Counted from the stretch's first letter, positions 25,942-33,857 are shown. The stretch: 64,000 nt of DNA from Sphingomonas koreensis (GCF_002797435.1 NZ_PGEN01000001.1:3532501-3596500); one strand, 5' to 3'. Program-made: numbers and translations. The notes: generated from the sequence alone by a model not told the origin.

Positions 25942-26148
25942 TCAGGCGGCCTCGCGTTGCGCGGGCGCCGCCTCGGCGGCCGCGAGCTGCATCCGGACGA
26001 TCTCGGTGAAGGACAGACCCGGATTGGCTTCGGCAAGCATGCCGATCTTCATCCAGAATTCGGCCTGCGCATTGATCGAGCGGCACATCACCGCGCTCGC
26101 CCGGCGGAGCTCCTCGTGCATCTCCTCGCCGATCTTCACGATACCCAT
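25942..26148 (-). CDS. Orphan ParD-like antitoxin family protein
   Basis: A 68-residue ribbon-helix-helix-type protein of the ParD-like family. MGIVKIGEEMHEELRRASAVMCRSINAQAEFWMKIGMLAEANP is the family signature. No RelE/ParE-type toxin gene lies on either side; the next gene downstream is map, one base away. GGAAGG precedes the ATG. Three 11-base repeats directly upstream are a likely operator for this protein, so it may autoregulate and thereby control map. DNA binding is inferred from the family; no toxin partner is claimed. Confidence 0.85.
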   Translation of the reverse strand: MGIVKIGEEMHEELRRASAVMCRSINAQAEFWMKIGMLAEANPGLSFTEIVRMQLAAAEAAPAQREAA

Positions 26149-26164
26149 CGCATGGCCTTCCACG

Positions 26165-26197
26165 TTCGAATATATGAATCGTATATGGTTCGTATAT
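26165..26197 (-). promoter_or_regulatory. Triple 11-base operator candidate upstream of the ParD-like gene and map
   Basis: On the plus strand three consecutive 11-mers read TTCGAATATAT, GAATCGTATAT and GGTTCGTATAT, sharing a T-C-G-TATAT core. They lie 17-49 bases upstream of the antitoxin ATG, and minus-strand ATATAC elements could serve as a -10. The one-turn spacing and position are those of ribbon-helix-helix operators. The same 118-base gap also serves the divergent NDUFA12 gene. Confidence 0.65.
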
Positions 26198-26266
26198 CGC
26201 CGGGTCAATGCGCAACCCGTCCAACCCCCGTTGCCGCCGCCGCGCTTGGCGCGTAAAGCGCGATCC

Positions 26267-26659
26267 ATGGGTATCTTCGCGAACATCTTCACCTGGTGGA
26301 ACGGCTCCACCTTCGGCACCTGGGTCGGCTTGCGCGGCAAGCAACAGGTCGGCGAGGACGCGCTGGGCAATGTCTATTATGAAGGCGGCGCGAACATGCA
26401 CGGCATGACTCGCCGCTGGGTGATCTACAAGGGGTCGAACGATTCGAGCCGCGTGCCGCCCGAATGGTTCAGCTGGCTGCATCACCAGATCGATGACGTG
26501 CCCGACCGCGCACTGCCGCCCGTCCGCCAGTGGGAAAAGCCCGCGGTCCCCAATCTGACCGGCACCGCCCAGGCCTATCGCCCGGCCGGCGCGCTCGACA
26601 TGGGCGGCAAGCGGATCGGCGCGACCGGCGACTACGAAGCCTGGACGCCCGGCGCCTGA
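26267..26659 (+). CDS. NDUFA12 family NADH:ubiquinone oxidoreductase accessory subunit
   Basis: A 130-residue homologue of the mitochondrial complex I accessory subunit B17.2/NDUFA12. FTWWNGSTFGTWVGLRGKQQVGEDALGNVYYEG at the N-terminus and RRWVIYKGSNDSSRVPPEWFSWLHHQIDD in the centre are characteristic. Alphaproteobacteria carry it away from the nuo operon. It overlaps the DUF2155 gene by one base (TGATG), and aat converges after that, a gene grouping repeated across this class. It binds the peripheral arm of complex I or helps assemble it, by analogy. Confidence 0.93.
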   Translation: MGIFANIFTWWNGSTFGTWVGLRGKQQVGEDALGNVYYEGGANMHGMTRRWVIYKGSNDSSRVPPEWFSWLHHQIDDVPDRALPPVRQWEKPAVPNLTGTAQAYRPAGALDMGGKRIGATGDYEAWTPGA

Positions 26660-27312
26660 TGCACCTGCTCCGTCCCGCTGCGTTCGTGCTGGCGCCGCTC
26701 GCGCTGGCGGGCTGCGGCTGGTTCGGCGGAGACGCGCCGCAGAACAAGACCGCCGCCGCGGACACGGTCGAGGTCGCGCCCAAGGCGGGACCGGGTGAAG
26801 AGGTGGTGACGACCGACACCGCGAACGCCGCCGCGCTCACCGCGGGTGCGACGCCGATGGCGGAACGGGTCGCGGTGCTGGGCCTGCTCAACAAGCGCAA
26901 CGGACAGGCGCGTGACATTACCCTCAAGCCCGGACAGGCGGTGCGTGCGGGGGACGTGATTCTGCGGCTGCGCGCGTGCGAGAAGACTGCGCCGTGGGAG
27001 AGTGAACCCTATACCGGCGCCTTCGCGCAGGTGGATGTGCGCGAGAGCGATGGCAAGTGGAAGCGCGCTTTTTCGGGCTGGCTCTACAAGGAGCGGCCGG
27101 CGCTCAACGTGGTCCAGCACCCCGTCTACGACGTCTGGGTCAAGAGCTGCGCGATGACCTTCCCGGAGACGGGCGGCGAGGAAGTCCGCCCGTCCGGCAA
27201 CGGTGGCGCGGCCAAGGCGTCGAGCGCGCCGAAATCGGCGGAGACTCCCGCCACGCCCGAAGCGAGCCCTGCCGAGCCTTCGCCGAGCGCGTCGGAGAGC
27301 ATCGAGAGATAG
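26659..27312 (+). CDS. DUF2155 domain lipoprotein
   Basis: A 217-residue putative lipoprotein with lipobox LALAGC (Cys 19). After a low-complexity linker the DUF2155 domain spans about residues 68-165 (AVLGLLNKRNGQARDITLKPGQAVRAGDVILRLRACEKTAPWESEPYTGAFAQV ... SGWLYKERPALNVVQHPVYDVWVKSCAM). The last 50 residues are Ala/Pro/Ser/Glu-rich and are encoded opposite the end of aat, a 187-base antisense overlap. The function of the domain is unknown; its constant place beside NDUFA12 suggests an envelope or respiratory role. Confidence 0.87.
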   Translation: MHLLRPAAFVLAPLALAGCGWFGGDAPQNKTAAADTVEVAPKAGPGEEVVTTDTANAAALTAGATPMAERVAVLGLLNKRNGQARDITLKPGQAVRAGDVILRLRACEKTAPWESEPYTGAFAQVDVRESDGKWKRAFSGWLYKERPALNVVQHPVYDVWVKSCAMTFPETGGEEVRPSGNGGAAKASSAPKSAETPATPEASPAEPSPSASESIER

Positions 27313-27875
27313 GTCTCGCGCGGGACCTCCACCGCGCCCAGCGAGGCGAGGTGGTCGGTCATGAACTGGCAATCGAGCAGTTGGAACTCACCCGCGCGCA
27401 GCCGCGCGACGAGCGCCGCGATCGCGACCTTCGATGCATCGCGCATGCGGCTGAACATCGATTCGCCGAAAAAGGCGCGTCCGAGCGCGAGGCCGTAGAG
27501 TCCGCCGACCAGCCGGTCGCCGTCCCAGGTCTCGATCGAATGCGCAAAGCCGCGGCGGTGCAGCTCGGCGAACACCTTCTCGATCGCGGGATTGATCCAG
27601 GTGTCGGGCCGATCCGGGGCGGATTCGGCGCAGAGCGCGATCACCTGTTCGAACGCGGCGTCGGCGGTGACGCGGAATCGGTCCGACATGATCGTCTTGC
27701 GAAGCGAGCGCGAGAGATGGAAGCCGTCGAGCGGCAGGATCGCGCGCTGGCGCGGTTCGACCCAGAAGACGCTGTCCTCGTCGCGATGCTCGGCCATCGG
27801 GAACACGCCCATCGCATAGGCGCGTAGCACCAGATCGGGATCGAGATCGGACGAGCGGCGCGTGGGACGGGTCAT
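27126..27875 (-). CDS. aat: Leucyl/phenylalanyl-tRNA-protein transferase
   Basis: A 249-residue enzyme of the N-end rule pathway that adds Leu or Phe to proteins beginning with Lys or Arg, marking them for ClpAP. Motifs are LRAYAMGVFPMAE, DSVFWVEPRQRAILPLDGFHLSRSLRK, HRRGFAHSIETWDGDRLVGGLYGLALGRAFFGESMFS and QLLDCQFMTDHLASLGAVEVPR. About 45 residues past the usual end (SAGLASGVAGVSADFG and on) are Ala/Pro-rich and antisense to DUF2155. The ATG overlaps the stop of the upstream ParA-like gene by four bases. Confidence 0.94.
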   Translation of the reverse strand: MTRPTRRSSDLDPDLVLRAYAMGVFPMAEHRDEDSVFWVEPRQRAILPLDGFHLSRSLRKTIMSDRFRVTADAAFEQVIALCAESAPDRPDTWINPAIEKVFAELHRRGFAHSIETWDGDRLVGGLYGLALGRAFFGESMFSRMRDASKVAIAALVARLRAGEFQLLDCQFMTDHLASLGAVEVPRETYLSMLSDALGEGSAGLASGVAGVSADFGALDALAAPPLPDGRTSSPPVSGKVIAQLLTQTS

Positions 27876-28660
27876 GTCTTTCTTTTCGGTTTGGCAAGGC
27901 GCTTCTCGATCGCCTGCCACAGGCTGGCGAACGCTTGCCCGCCGGCGGTGCGGGCGGCGAACGCGCCGACCGGGGCACGGCGCGCGGCCATCGATTCGAC
28001 GATGCTGGCCATCGGGATGACCGGCCAGCTCGGATGCTTCTCCAGCGCCTCGGCATGCAGTTTGCGGCGGCGATCGACCATCGAATGCACGGGCATCAGC
28101 GGCACTTTCCCCTTGCCCAGATGCGCTTCGACCTCGGCCAGCGCGCGCTCCGACAAGGGGGACGGGATGACCGGGACGACGATCAGATCGGCGGCGCGCA
28201 TCACCTGCTCGCTGGTTTCGGTAAGACCCGGCGGGCAATCGAGCAGCATCCGGTCATAGGCCTTGTCGAGTTGGCCGAGCAATTTGGCGAGGCGCTTCTT
28301 CTTGTCGAGTTCATGGAAGAGAAGGTCGAGACCGCGCAGCGAAGCGTCCGCGCCGATCAGGTCGAGCCGTTCGACGCCTGTGGCGTGGGCGAGCTTCGAA
28401 GGCTCGACGTCCCGGGTGAACACGGCCTGCGCCTGTGCCTTGCCCCTGGCACCGCCGAGCAGGAAGGTGGACGCCGCCTGCGGATCGAGATCCCAGAGCA
28501 GCGTGCGCCGGGCCGAAAGCGTCGCAGCGCACCAGCCGAGATTGACCGCGAGCGTGGTTTTGCCGACGCCACCCTTCAGGCTGTAGATCGCGATCGTCGC
28601 CAAGCCTTGCCTCCGCCCGAGAAATCGATCCGCCGGACGATGTTCCGGCGCGTCCATCAT
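27872..28660 (-). CDS. ParA/MinD-family ATPase
   Basis: A 262-residue P-loop ATPase of the ParA superfamily. The deviant Walker A KGGVGKTT is near residues 29-36, switch II is LLDCPPGLTE, and the Walker-A' Asp lies in LLWDLDPQAASTFLLGG. It is a chromosomal orphan without a ParB partner, and no conserved cargo gene is adjacent; it is translationally coupled to aat. It could position a protein complex or plasmid-like cargo; which one is unknown. The start was chosen at a tandem ATG behind AGGA. The upstream frame is probably not translated. Confidence 0.83.
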   Translation of the reverse strand: MMDAPEHRPADRFLGRRQGLATIAIYSLKGGVGKTTLAVNLGWCAATLSARRTLLWDLDPQAASTFLLGGARGKAQAQAVFTRDVEPSKLAHATGVERLDLIGADASLRGLDLLFHELDKKKRLAKLLGQLDKAYDRMLLDCPPGLTETSEQVMRAADLIVVPVIPSPLSERALAEVEAHLGKGKVPLMPVHSMVDRRRKLHAEALEKHPSWPVIPMASIVESMAARRAPVGAFAARTAGGQAFASLWQAIEKRLAKPKRKT

Positions 28661-28685
28661 CAATGTTCCTGAAGGAGATAACAAG

Positions 28686-29228
28686 ATGACGACGGACCAT
28701 CTGTTCGTGATCACCGGCGGGCCGGGGTCCGGCAAATCGAGCCTGATCGCGGCGCTGGCCGCGCAGGGGATTGCGACGATGCCGGAAGCGGGACGGGCGA
28801 TCATCCAGGATCAGGTCGCGATCGGCGGCGACGCGCTGCCCTGGGCGGATCGTGCCTCCTTTGCGGAGCAGATGCTGGGGTGGGAATTGCGGTCGCATCG
28901 TGAGGCGCGGGAACGCGCAGGGCCGGTCCTGCTCGATCGTGGGATCCCGGACGTGATCGGCTATCTGCTGCTGTGCGGGCTGCCGGTACCTGAACGTGTC
29001 GAACGGGCCGCTACGGCGTTCCGCTACAACCGTACGGTGTTCATCGCGCCGCACTGGCCGGCGATCTATGCGAAGGATGCCGAGCGGAAACAGGATGAAG
29101 CCGAAGCCGCGGCAACCCACGACATGATGGCGCGGGTTTATGCCGGGCTGGGCTACGATCTGGTACCGCTGCCGTTCGCCAGGGTGGCGGAGCGGGCGCG
29201 GTTCGTGATGGAACGGATCCGTGCCTAG
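28686..29228 (+). CDS. AAA-family ATPase / kinase-like protein
   Basis: A 180-residue P-loop protein with Walker A GGPGSGKSS at residues 11-19 and a Walker B-like VLLDRGIPDVIGY. Its layout resembles the AAA_28 group, whose members look like small-molecule kinases. The substrate is unknown. GAAGGAG precedes the ATG. It is transcribed away from the ParA-like gene and converges on the ECF41 sigma gene, sharing the CTAG at 29225-29228 as overlapping stop codons. Confidence 0.75.
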   Translation: MTTDHLFVITGGPGSGKSSLIAALAAQGIATMPEAGRAIIQDQVAIGGDALPWADRASFAEQMLGWELRSHREARERAGPVLLDRGIPDVIGYLLLCGLPVPERVERAATAFRYNRTVFIAPHWPAIYAKDAERKQDEAEAAATHDMMARVYAGLGYDLVPLPFARVAERARFVMERIRA

Positions 29229-30082
29229 TGTAGGTGCTGCAACTTGTCCGGATTGCGGGTGACGTAGATCGCGACGACACGGCCATCCTCGATCTCCAGC
29301 GCAGTGGTCTGGATCTCGCCGTCCGATTCCAGAGTCACGAAACCGGGCAGGCCGTTGACAAAGCCGGTCCGTACCAGCTTCGAGCCATATTTGCCGAACA
29401 GCACCGCGAGCGACTTGTGCAGCTTCATCACATGCTTGAAGCCGAGCACCAGCTGCATCGCCGCCGCTCGCTTGCCGCCACCGTCCGAATGCATGCTGAC
29501 ATCCGCTGCGAGCATGGTGCCGAGCGCGGCCATGTCGCCGGTCCGGGAAGCGTTGAAAAAGGCTTCGGCGATTTCCAGTCCGCGCTTCTGCTCGACCGCA
29601 AAGCGCGGGCGTGCCTCGCGGACGTGCGTGCGAGCGCGCGCCGCGAGCTGCCGGCAGGCCGGAGCATCGCGGTCGAGCGTTGTTGCAATCTCCTCGAACG
29701 ATACGCCGAACACGTCGTGGAGGAGGAATGCGGCGCGTTCCAGCGGCGAGAGGCGTTCGAGCGCGAGCATCAGCGGGAGGGTAACGTCCTCCTCGGGCTC
29801 TTCCTCGACCACCGGGTCGGGGAGCCAGGGTCCGATATAGGTCTCGCGCTGGTGGCGCGCCGACTTGAGCTGGTCGAGGCACAGGCGGGTGACGGTACGG
29901 CGCAGGAACGCTTCGGGCTCGCGCACCGCCCCACGATCGGTCCCCATCCAGCGCACGAACGCCTCCTGCACTGCATCCTCGGCATCGGCGACCGAGCCGA
30001 GCATGCGGTAGGCGACGCGGATGAGCTTCGGGCGCAGCGGGTCGAAACTCGCCGCCGCGCCCTCATGATCGCTCGGTGTCAC
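29225..30082 (-). CDS. ECF41-group RNA polymerase sigma factor with SnoaL-like C-terminal domain
   Basis: A 285-residue extracytoplasmic-function sigma factor. Regions 2 and 4 span about residues 15-160. The hallmarks of ECF41 are all present: WLPDP in the linker at 86-90, DGGGK in the C-terminal domain at 200-204, and NPDKL near the end at 277-281. In this group the fused SnoaL-like domain replaces a separate anti-sigma factor. The GTG start overlaps the stop of the upstream carboxymuconolactone-decarboxylase gene by four bases, the usual regulated partner of this group. Confidence 0.93.
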   Translation of the reverse strand: MTPSDHEGAAASFDPLRPKLIRVAYRMLGSVADAEDAVQEAFVRWMGTDRGAVREPEAFLRRTVTRLCLDQLKSARHQRETYIGPWLPDPVVEEEPEEDVTLPLMLALERLSPLERAAFLLHDVFGVSFEEIATTLDRDAPACRQLAARARTHVREARPRFAVEQKRGLEIAEAFFNASRTGDMAALGTMLAADVSMHSDGGGKRAAAMQLVLGFKHVMKLHKSLAVLFGKYGSKLVRTGFVNGLPGFVTLESDGEIQTTALEIEDGRVVAIYVTRNPDKLQHLH

Positions 30083-30546
30083 GCGGTGTGGGCCACGGTC
30101 TTGGCCGCTGCTGGCTCAAGCCACAGATCGAAACCGACCGCGAGGCGGTTCCAGCCATTGATGATGTTGATCATCAGGGTCAGCTTCACCTGTTCCTCCT
30201 GCGTAAATTCGGCGGCGAGCGCCTCATAGGCCTCACGCTGGGTGTGGCCTTCCGAGAGCCGCGTCAAGGCGTCGGTCCAGCCGAGCGCGGCGCGCTCGCG
30301 CGGGCTGAAGACGGGCGCCTCGCGCCACGCGGAGAGGAGGTAGATGCGCTGCTCGGTCTCGCCCTGCGCGCGCGCCTCGGCGGTGTGCATGTTCAGACAG
30401 TTGGCGCACTGGTTGATCTGCGATGCGCGGATCTTGACCAGTTCGATCAGCGAGGGTTCGAGGCTGTTCTGGATCGCGGTGGAGGCCGCGAACCAGGGCT
30501 TCATGACGCTGGGGGCGGCGGCGAACGGATCGAGCTTGGGGGTCAT
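30079..30546 (-). CDS. Carboxymuconolactone decarboxylase/AhpD-family protein
   Basis: A 155-residue all-helical protein with redox motif CANC at residues 47-50 and a following His in NMHT. These are the catalytic elements of AhpD-like alkylhydroperoxidases rather than of true carboxymuconolactone decarboxylase. It lies directly upstream of, and overlaps, the ECF41 sigma gene; in studied ECF41 systems this gene is the sigma factor's own target. The real substrate is unknown; protection against an oxidant is plausible. Confidence 0.88.
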   Translation of the reverse strand: MTPKLDPFAAAPSVMKPWFAASTAIQNSLEPSLIELVKIRASQINQCANCLNMHTAEARAQGETEQRIYLLSAWREAPVFSPRERAALGWTDALTRLSEGHTQREAYEALAAEFTQEEQVKLTLMINIINGWNRLAVGFDLWLEPAAAKTVAHTA

Positions 30547-30634
30547 GGCATGTGCTCCTTCTTGGGTTGCACTGTCATGACGAGCGACGCGCGGCGGATG
30601 TGACATGGACCGCGAAAAAAGTGCTGCGGGCATG

Positions 30635-30663
30635 AAAAAGGCCGGCGGTTTGTGCCGCCGGCC
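30635..30663 (-). terminator. Rho-independent terminator of the small lipoprotein gene
   Basis: On the minus strand GGCCGGCGG (complement of 30655-30663) pairs with CCGCCGGCC (complement of 30640-30648) around a 6-base loop and is followed by TTTTT. It lies about 27 bases past the stop at 30690. Confidence 0.88.
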
Positions 30664-30689
30664 CCTTGAACTGGAGAATGGCTGGAAGA

Positions 30690-31076
30690 TCAGCCCTTGC
30701 AGCTGAGCGAGCCCTTGCCGGGAAGCTCGACGGTCGCCGACTTCTCGTTGCCGGTGAGCTTGTAGCCGCCCTCTGCGGTGAAGGGCTGGCCCGCTTCGGG
30801 CGCCTTGAGATCGGTCGGCTTGCCATTCTTCTCGGTGCGCAGCTTGACCAGCTTGTCGCCCTGGAAGAACTCGGCGAACACCAGCGCGTTGCCCGGCTGG
30901 CAGCGCATCGAAACGGTTGCCTTGATCGCCGGCGGCAGCTCGACGGCGGGCGCGTTCTTCAGCGCGGTCGCCATGGGATCGGGCGCGGTGTCGGTGACGA
31001 CTTCGGGTTCGGGTTTGCAGGCAGCGAGCGGCAGAAGCGCGATCGCGACGGCAGCGGGGAGGAGGCGCATCTTCAT
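30690..31076 (-). CDS. Small lipoprotein of unknown function
   Basis: A 128-residue protein with a lipoprotein signal (MKMRLLPAAVAIALLPLAAC, Cys 20). The mature part includes VSMRCQPGNALVFAEFFQGDKLVKLRTEKNGKPTDLKAPEAGQPFTAEGGYKLTGNEKSATV and a second Cys near the C-terminus (LSCKG), so a disulfide between Cys 59 and Cys 126 is possible. It resembles membrane-bound lysozyme-inhibitor (MliC-type) folds only in general design, which is not enough to name it. GGAGC precedes the start, and the gene has its own terminator. Confidence 0.8.
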   Translation of the reverse strand: MKMRLLPAAVAIALLPLAACKPEPEVVTDTAPDPMATALKNAPAVELPPAIKATVSMRCQPGNALVFAEFFQGDKLVKLRTEKNGKPTDLKAPEAGQPFTAEGGYKLTGNEKSATVELPGKGSLSCKG

Positions 31077-31173
31077 AGCGCGCGCTCCTTTGCTTATGCG
31101 GCAATTAAGGTCAAGGGATACATCATCGCCGCGCTGAAAGCGTTTTCCGGTGCAATCGCGAAAGGCTTCGGAT

Positions 31174-32478
31174 TCATTCGTGAAATTCGTCGAGGTCGGG
31201 GATGCGGCCGAACGCAATTTTCGTTCCGACGCGGTCGATCCGGCTGCCGTCCATCGGCCCGACCGAAACCGCGTGGCGCCCGAACTTCTCGTTGATTCTG
31301 TCCATCGCCTTGCTGAGCGAGAGCGTGCGGGTCTCCCGCGCGAGCGGATCATTGGGGTCGAGCGCCGCGAACAGCGATTCCTGCTCGCCCTCCAGCGGCG
31401 CGATTTCGGCGAGCGTCACGCCGATCATGCGGATCGCGAACCCGTGCGTGCGGGCGCGGCCGGCTTCGGCGAGGCGGGGGAAGATCGAGTCGAGCGCGTG
31501 GAGGACGGTGAAGCTGTCCTGCGTCGAGGGAAGCTTGATCGAGGTCCGCCAGGTCGACTTGTCGTCCTCGAACCGGGCGTGGAGGACGAGCAGCCGGCTG
31601 ACATAGCCCTTTCGGCGCAGCCGGCTGGCCGATTTGAGCGCGAGGCGGCGCGCGGTGAGGCGGGTCGGCTCCAGCCCGCGCTTGCGGGGGCTGAGGACGT
31701 GGCTGTGGCCGATGGTACGGTTCTGTGTCGGCTTTTCGGGCAGGTCGAAGCCGTGGAGCAGATACCAGAGCCGGTCGCCATTGACCCCGCCCCAGGCCGA
31801 GCCGGCATCGCGTGGCCGCCGCTCACACAGCTGGCCGATGTCGAGGATGCCCTGCTGCGCCAGGCGCTTCTCCATCTTCGCGCCGATCCCGGCGATGTCG
31901 CGCAGCTTGAGGGCGAACAGCCGGTGGGGGAGCATGTCCTGGGTCAGGACGGTGAGACCGTCGGGCTTCTGCATGTCCGACGCCAGCTTGGCAAGCAGGC
32001 GGTTGGGGGCGATGCCGACCGATGAGGTCAGGCATTCGCCGACATTGGCGCGGATGCCCGCCTTGATCCGTCTCGCCAGCGCGATCGCCGTCTCCGGATC
32101 ATTCTCATTGTCGAGCAAGCGGCAGGCGACCTCGTCGATCGATCCGATCGAGGTGACCGGGATATGCTTCCAGATCTCGTCCACGATCAGATTGTGGAAC
32201 TCGACATATTTCTCATGCTGGCCGGGCGTCACGATCAGGTCGCGGCACAGCCGCTTCGCCTCCCAGACGGGGGTGCCGGTGCCGATGCCGAATTTCTTGG
32301 CCTGAACCGATGCGGCGATGGCGACGGTGGTGTCGCTGTTGACCGGCGCGACGATGATCGGCTTGCCGCGCAGATCGGGGTTCAGCTGCTGCTCGACCGC
32401 CGCGAAGAAGCTGTTCAAGTCGAGATACAGCCAGCGCAGCGGGCGCGGGGGCAGGTCGAGAAGCGGGGCCGTGGCCAT
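31174..32478 (-). CDS. Y-family DNA polymerase (DinB/Pol IV-like)
   Basis: A 434-residue translesion polymerase. The catalytic acid of motif I is in LYLDLNSFFAAVEQQ, and the Asp-Glu pair is in GSIDEVACRLL, where most Pol IV proteins have SIDEAYLD. NRLLAKLASDMQKPDGL and IAGIGAKMEKRL (helix-hairpin-helix) follow, then the little-finger domain. The divergence after SIDE and the extended C-terminus (LFAALDPNDPLARE...) place it in the DinP/ImuB-adjacent group of proteobacterial Y-family enzymes, but the catalytic residues are intact. No imuA or dnaE2 neighbour is present. Confidence 0.9.
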   Translation of the reverse strand: MATAPLLDLPPRPLRWLYLDLNSFFAAVEQQLNPDLRGKPIIVAPVNSDTTVAIAASVQAKKFGIGTGTPVWEAKRLCRDLIVTPGQHEKYVEFHNLIVDEIWKHIPVTSIGSIDEVACRLLDNENDPETAIALARRIKAGIRANVGECLTSSVGIAPNRLLAKLASDMQKPDGLTVLTQDMLPHRLFALKLRDIAGIGAKMEKRLAQQGILDIGQLCERRPRDAGSAWGGVNGDRLWYLLHGFDLPEKPTQNRTIGHSHVLSPRKRGLEPTRLTARRLALKSASRLRRKGYVSRLLVLHARFEDDKSTWRTSIKLPSTQDSFTVLHALDSIFPRLAEAGRARTHGFAIRMIGVTLAEIAPLEGEQESLFAALDPNDPLARETRTLSLSKAMDRINEKFGRHAVSVGPMDGSRIDRVGTKIAFGRIPDLDEFHE

Positions 32479-32562
32479 GCCGGAACAATAAAGGAACGGT
32501 GCAGGAGAGTCACGCGTGGCGGGTGGGCCGGTCGCCGCAGCGACCGGCCCGGGGGGCGGTGG

Positions 32563-33510
32563 TCAGAGATGCGGTTCCGCCACCAGCATGATGTGCGCGG
32601 CGCTGTCGATCAGCACCTCGTCCGCGGCGCAGAGCTGTTCGAGCCGGGCCAGCCGCTCGGCGGTCTCGGCGCCGTTCGCGCCCGCCGGGTTCCAGGCCGG
32701 GTTACAGGCGAAGCGGCTGTGGAACAGGTCGAGGCCCGTCAGCTCGCGGACGGGGCAGTGCGGACTGAACAGTGCGGCAAGCTCGCTCGCGCGGAACAGA
32801 TGCGAGTCGAAGGCCAGATGCGTGCCGTCGGTGAGATCGACTTCCATCCGGTCGGCGTCATTGTCCTGAACATAATGCGCGGCCTGCTCGATCCCCGCGA
32901 CATAGATGGTCGGCAGGCTGCCGACGCTGCGCGCGGTGACGATCAGCGTGCCGCCATTGACCCGCGCCAGCGCCTGCGCCGCCGATGCGCGGAGCGGCGC
33001 GGCAAGGTGGTTGAAGACGCCATAGAGGCACAGCACCAGATCGGCGCCATGATCGTCCTCCGACGCGAGGGCGCCGTGCAGGTCGGCGACCTCGAAGCTC
33101 AGGCCGATCGCGGCGCTTTCGACTTCGGCCGCTGCCTGCTTTGCCAGCGCGATCATGCCCGGCGACGGATCGATGCCGCGGCATTCGATCCCGGTAAAGC
33201 CGAGCTGTGCGGCGCGGCGCGCGGTGCGCATCGTCCAGGTGCCCGGCCCGCAGCCGATGTCGAGGATGCGGATCGCACGGCGCCCGCTGGCATGGAGCGC
33301 GATCAGGCTCGCCTCGATCCGGCTCCACAGCGTGCGATCGGCGAAGGCGTAGCGGCTGGAGAAATGGCGCTGCGGGTCGCTCACGCCGTCGGCATAGTGA
33401 AGATAGGCGGTGCCGGTCGCGTCATAGGCGTCGGCGGCGTGGCGTGCGCTGAGCGGGCGCGGGTCGGTGGAGCCCTGACCGGCGAGCGGCGGGGCGAAGC
33501 GGAACGACAT
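32563..33510 (-). CDS. Class I SAM-dependent methyltransferase
   Basis: A 315-residue Rossmann-fold methyltransferase. Motif I is ILDIGCGPGTWTMRTA, motif II has GIDPSPGMIALAKQ, and the post-I acid is in FEVADLHGAL followed by ADLVLCLYGVFNHL. The N-terminal part carries YDATGTAYLHYADGV. The substrate is unknown. The start at 33510 has GGAGTC upstream and precedes the compact fold; an upstream in-frame GTG-type extension is less likely. Flanking genes give no pathway clue. Confidence 0.85.
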   Translation of the reverse strand: MSFRFAPPLAGQGSTDPRPLSARHAADAYDATGTAYLHYADGVSDPQRHFSSRYAFADRTLWSRIEASLIALHASGRRAIRILDIGCGPGTWTMRTARRAAQLGFTGIECRGIDPSPGMIALAKQAAAEVESAAIGLSFEVADLHGALASEDDHGADLVLCLYGVFNHLAAPLRASAAQALARVNGGTLIVTARSVGSLPTIYVAGIEQAAHYVQDNDADRMEVDLTDGTHLAFDSHLFRASELAALFSPHCPVRELTGLDLFHSRFACNPAWNPAGANGAETAERLARLEQLCAADEVLIDSAAHIMLVAEPHL

Positions 33511-33582
33511 GGATGTGACTCCGATGGAGTGGAGATCAGGAGCGGGGGGTGACGTCGCCATCGACGGCGCGCCAGAAGCTGG

Positions 33583-33765
33583 TCAGCGAAAGCGGCCCGG
33601 AAAGGCGTCGTCGCGGGATAGCCGCGACCGGCGGCGCAGCAGCCGTTCGACCAGCGCGGCGTGGTTCCGCGCCTGCCGCCGCTGTCGCTGACTGAGCCGG
33701 AACAGCAGCCCGAGGTTGACGATGCCGAGCGCCAGTAGCGCCAGCTGGAGGAGTGCGACATTCAT
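33583..33765 (-). CDS. Possible small membrane protein
   Basis: A 60-residue frame with one hydrophobic N-terminal helix (MNVALLQLALLALGIVNLGLLFRLS) followed by a strongly basic tail. Helix plus basic tail is a plausible single-pass protein. The ribosome site is weak (GAGCGACG), and no relative is recognised, so it could still be a chance frame. Confidence 0.4.
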   Translation of the reverse strand: MNVALLQLALLALGIVNLGLLFRLSQRQRRQARNHAALVERLLRRRSRLSRDDAFPGRFR

Positions 33766-33831
33766 GGTCGTCGCTCATGGGGTTGGAGTCCTGCGGCGCG
33801 AGGCCGGCCGCGTGGCGCGAGCGCACCATGC

Positions 33832-33857
33832 GCCGCCCGCTTCAGATAGCGGGCGGC
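33832..33857 (-). terminator. GC-rich hairpin past the beta-propeller gene
   Basis: GCCGCCCGCT (33832-33841) is the exact complement of AGCGGGCGGC (33848-33857) across a 6-base loop, about 60 bases past the stop at 33917 on the minus strand. No T-run follows. Confidence 0.45.

Noticed and set aside
25942..26148. Complete toxin-antitoxin module
   Set aside because: Only the antitoxin-like gene is present; neighbours are map and the NDUFA12 subunit, so no toxin is claimed.
33583..33829. Overlapping alternative frames on both strands around the small membrane-protein candidate
   Set aside because: All but one are Arg/Pro-rich with no hydrophobic helix or ribosome site.
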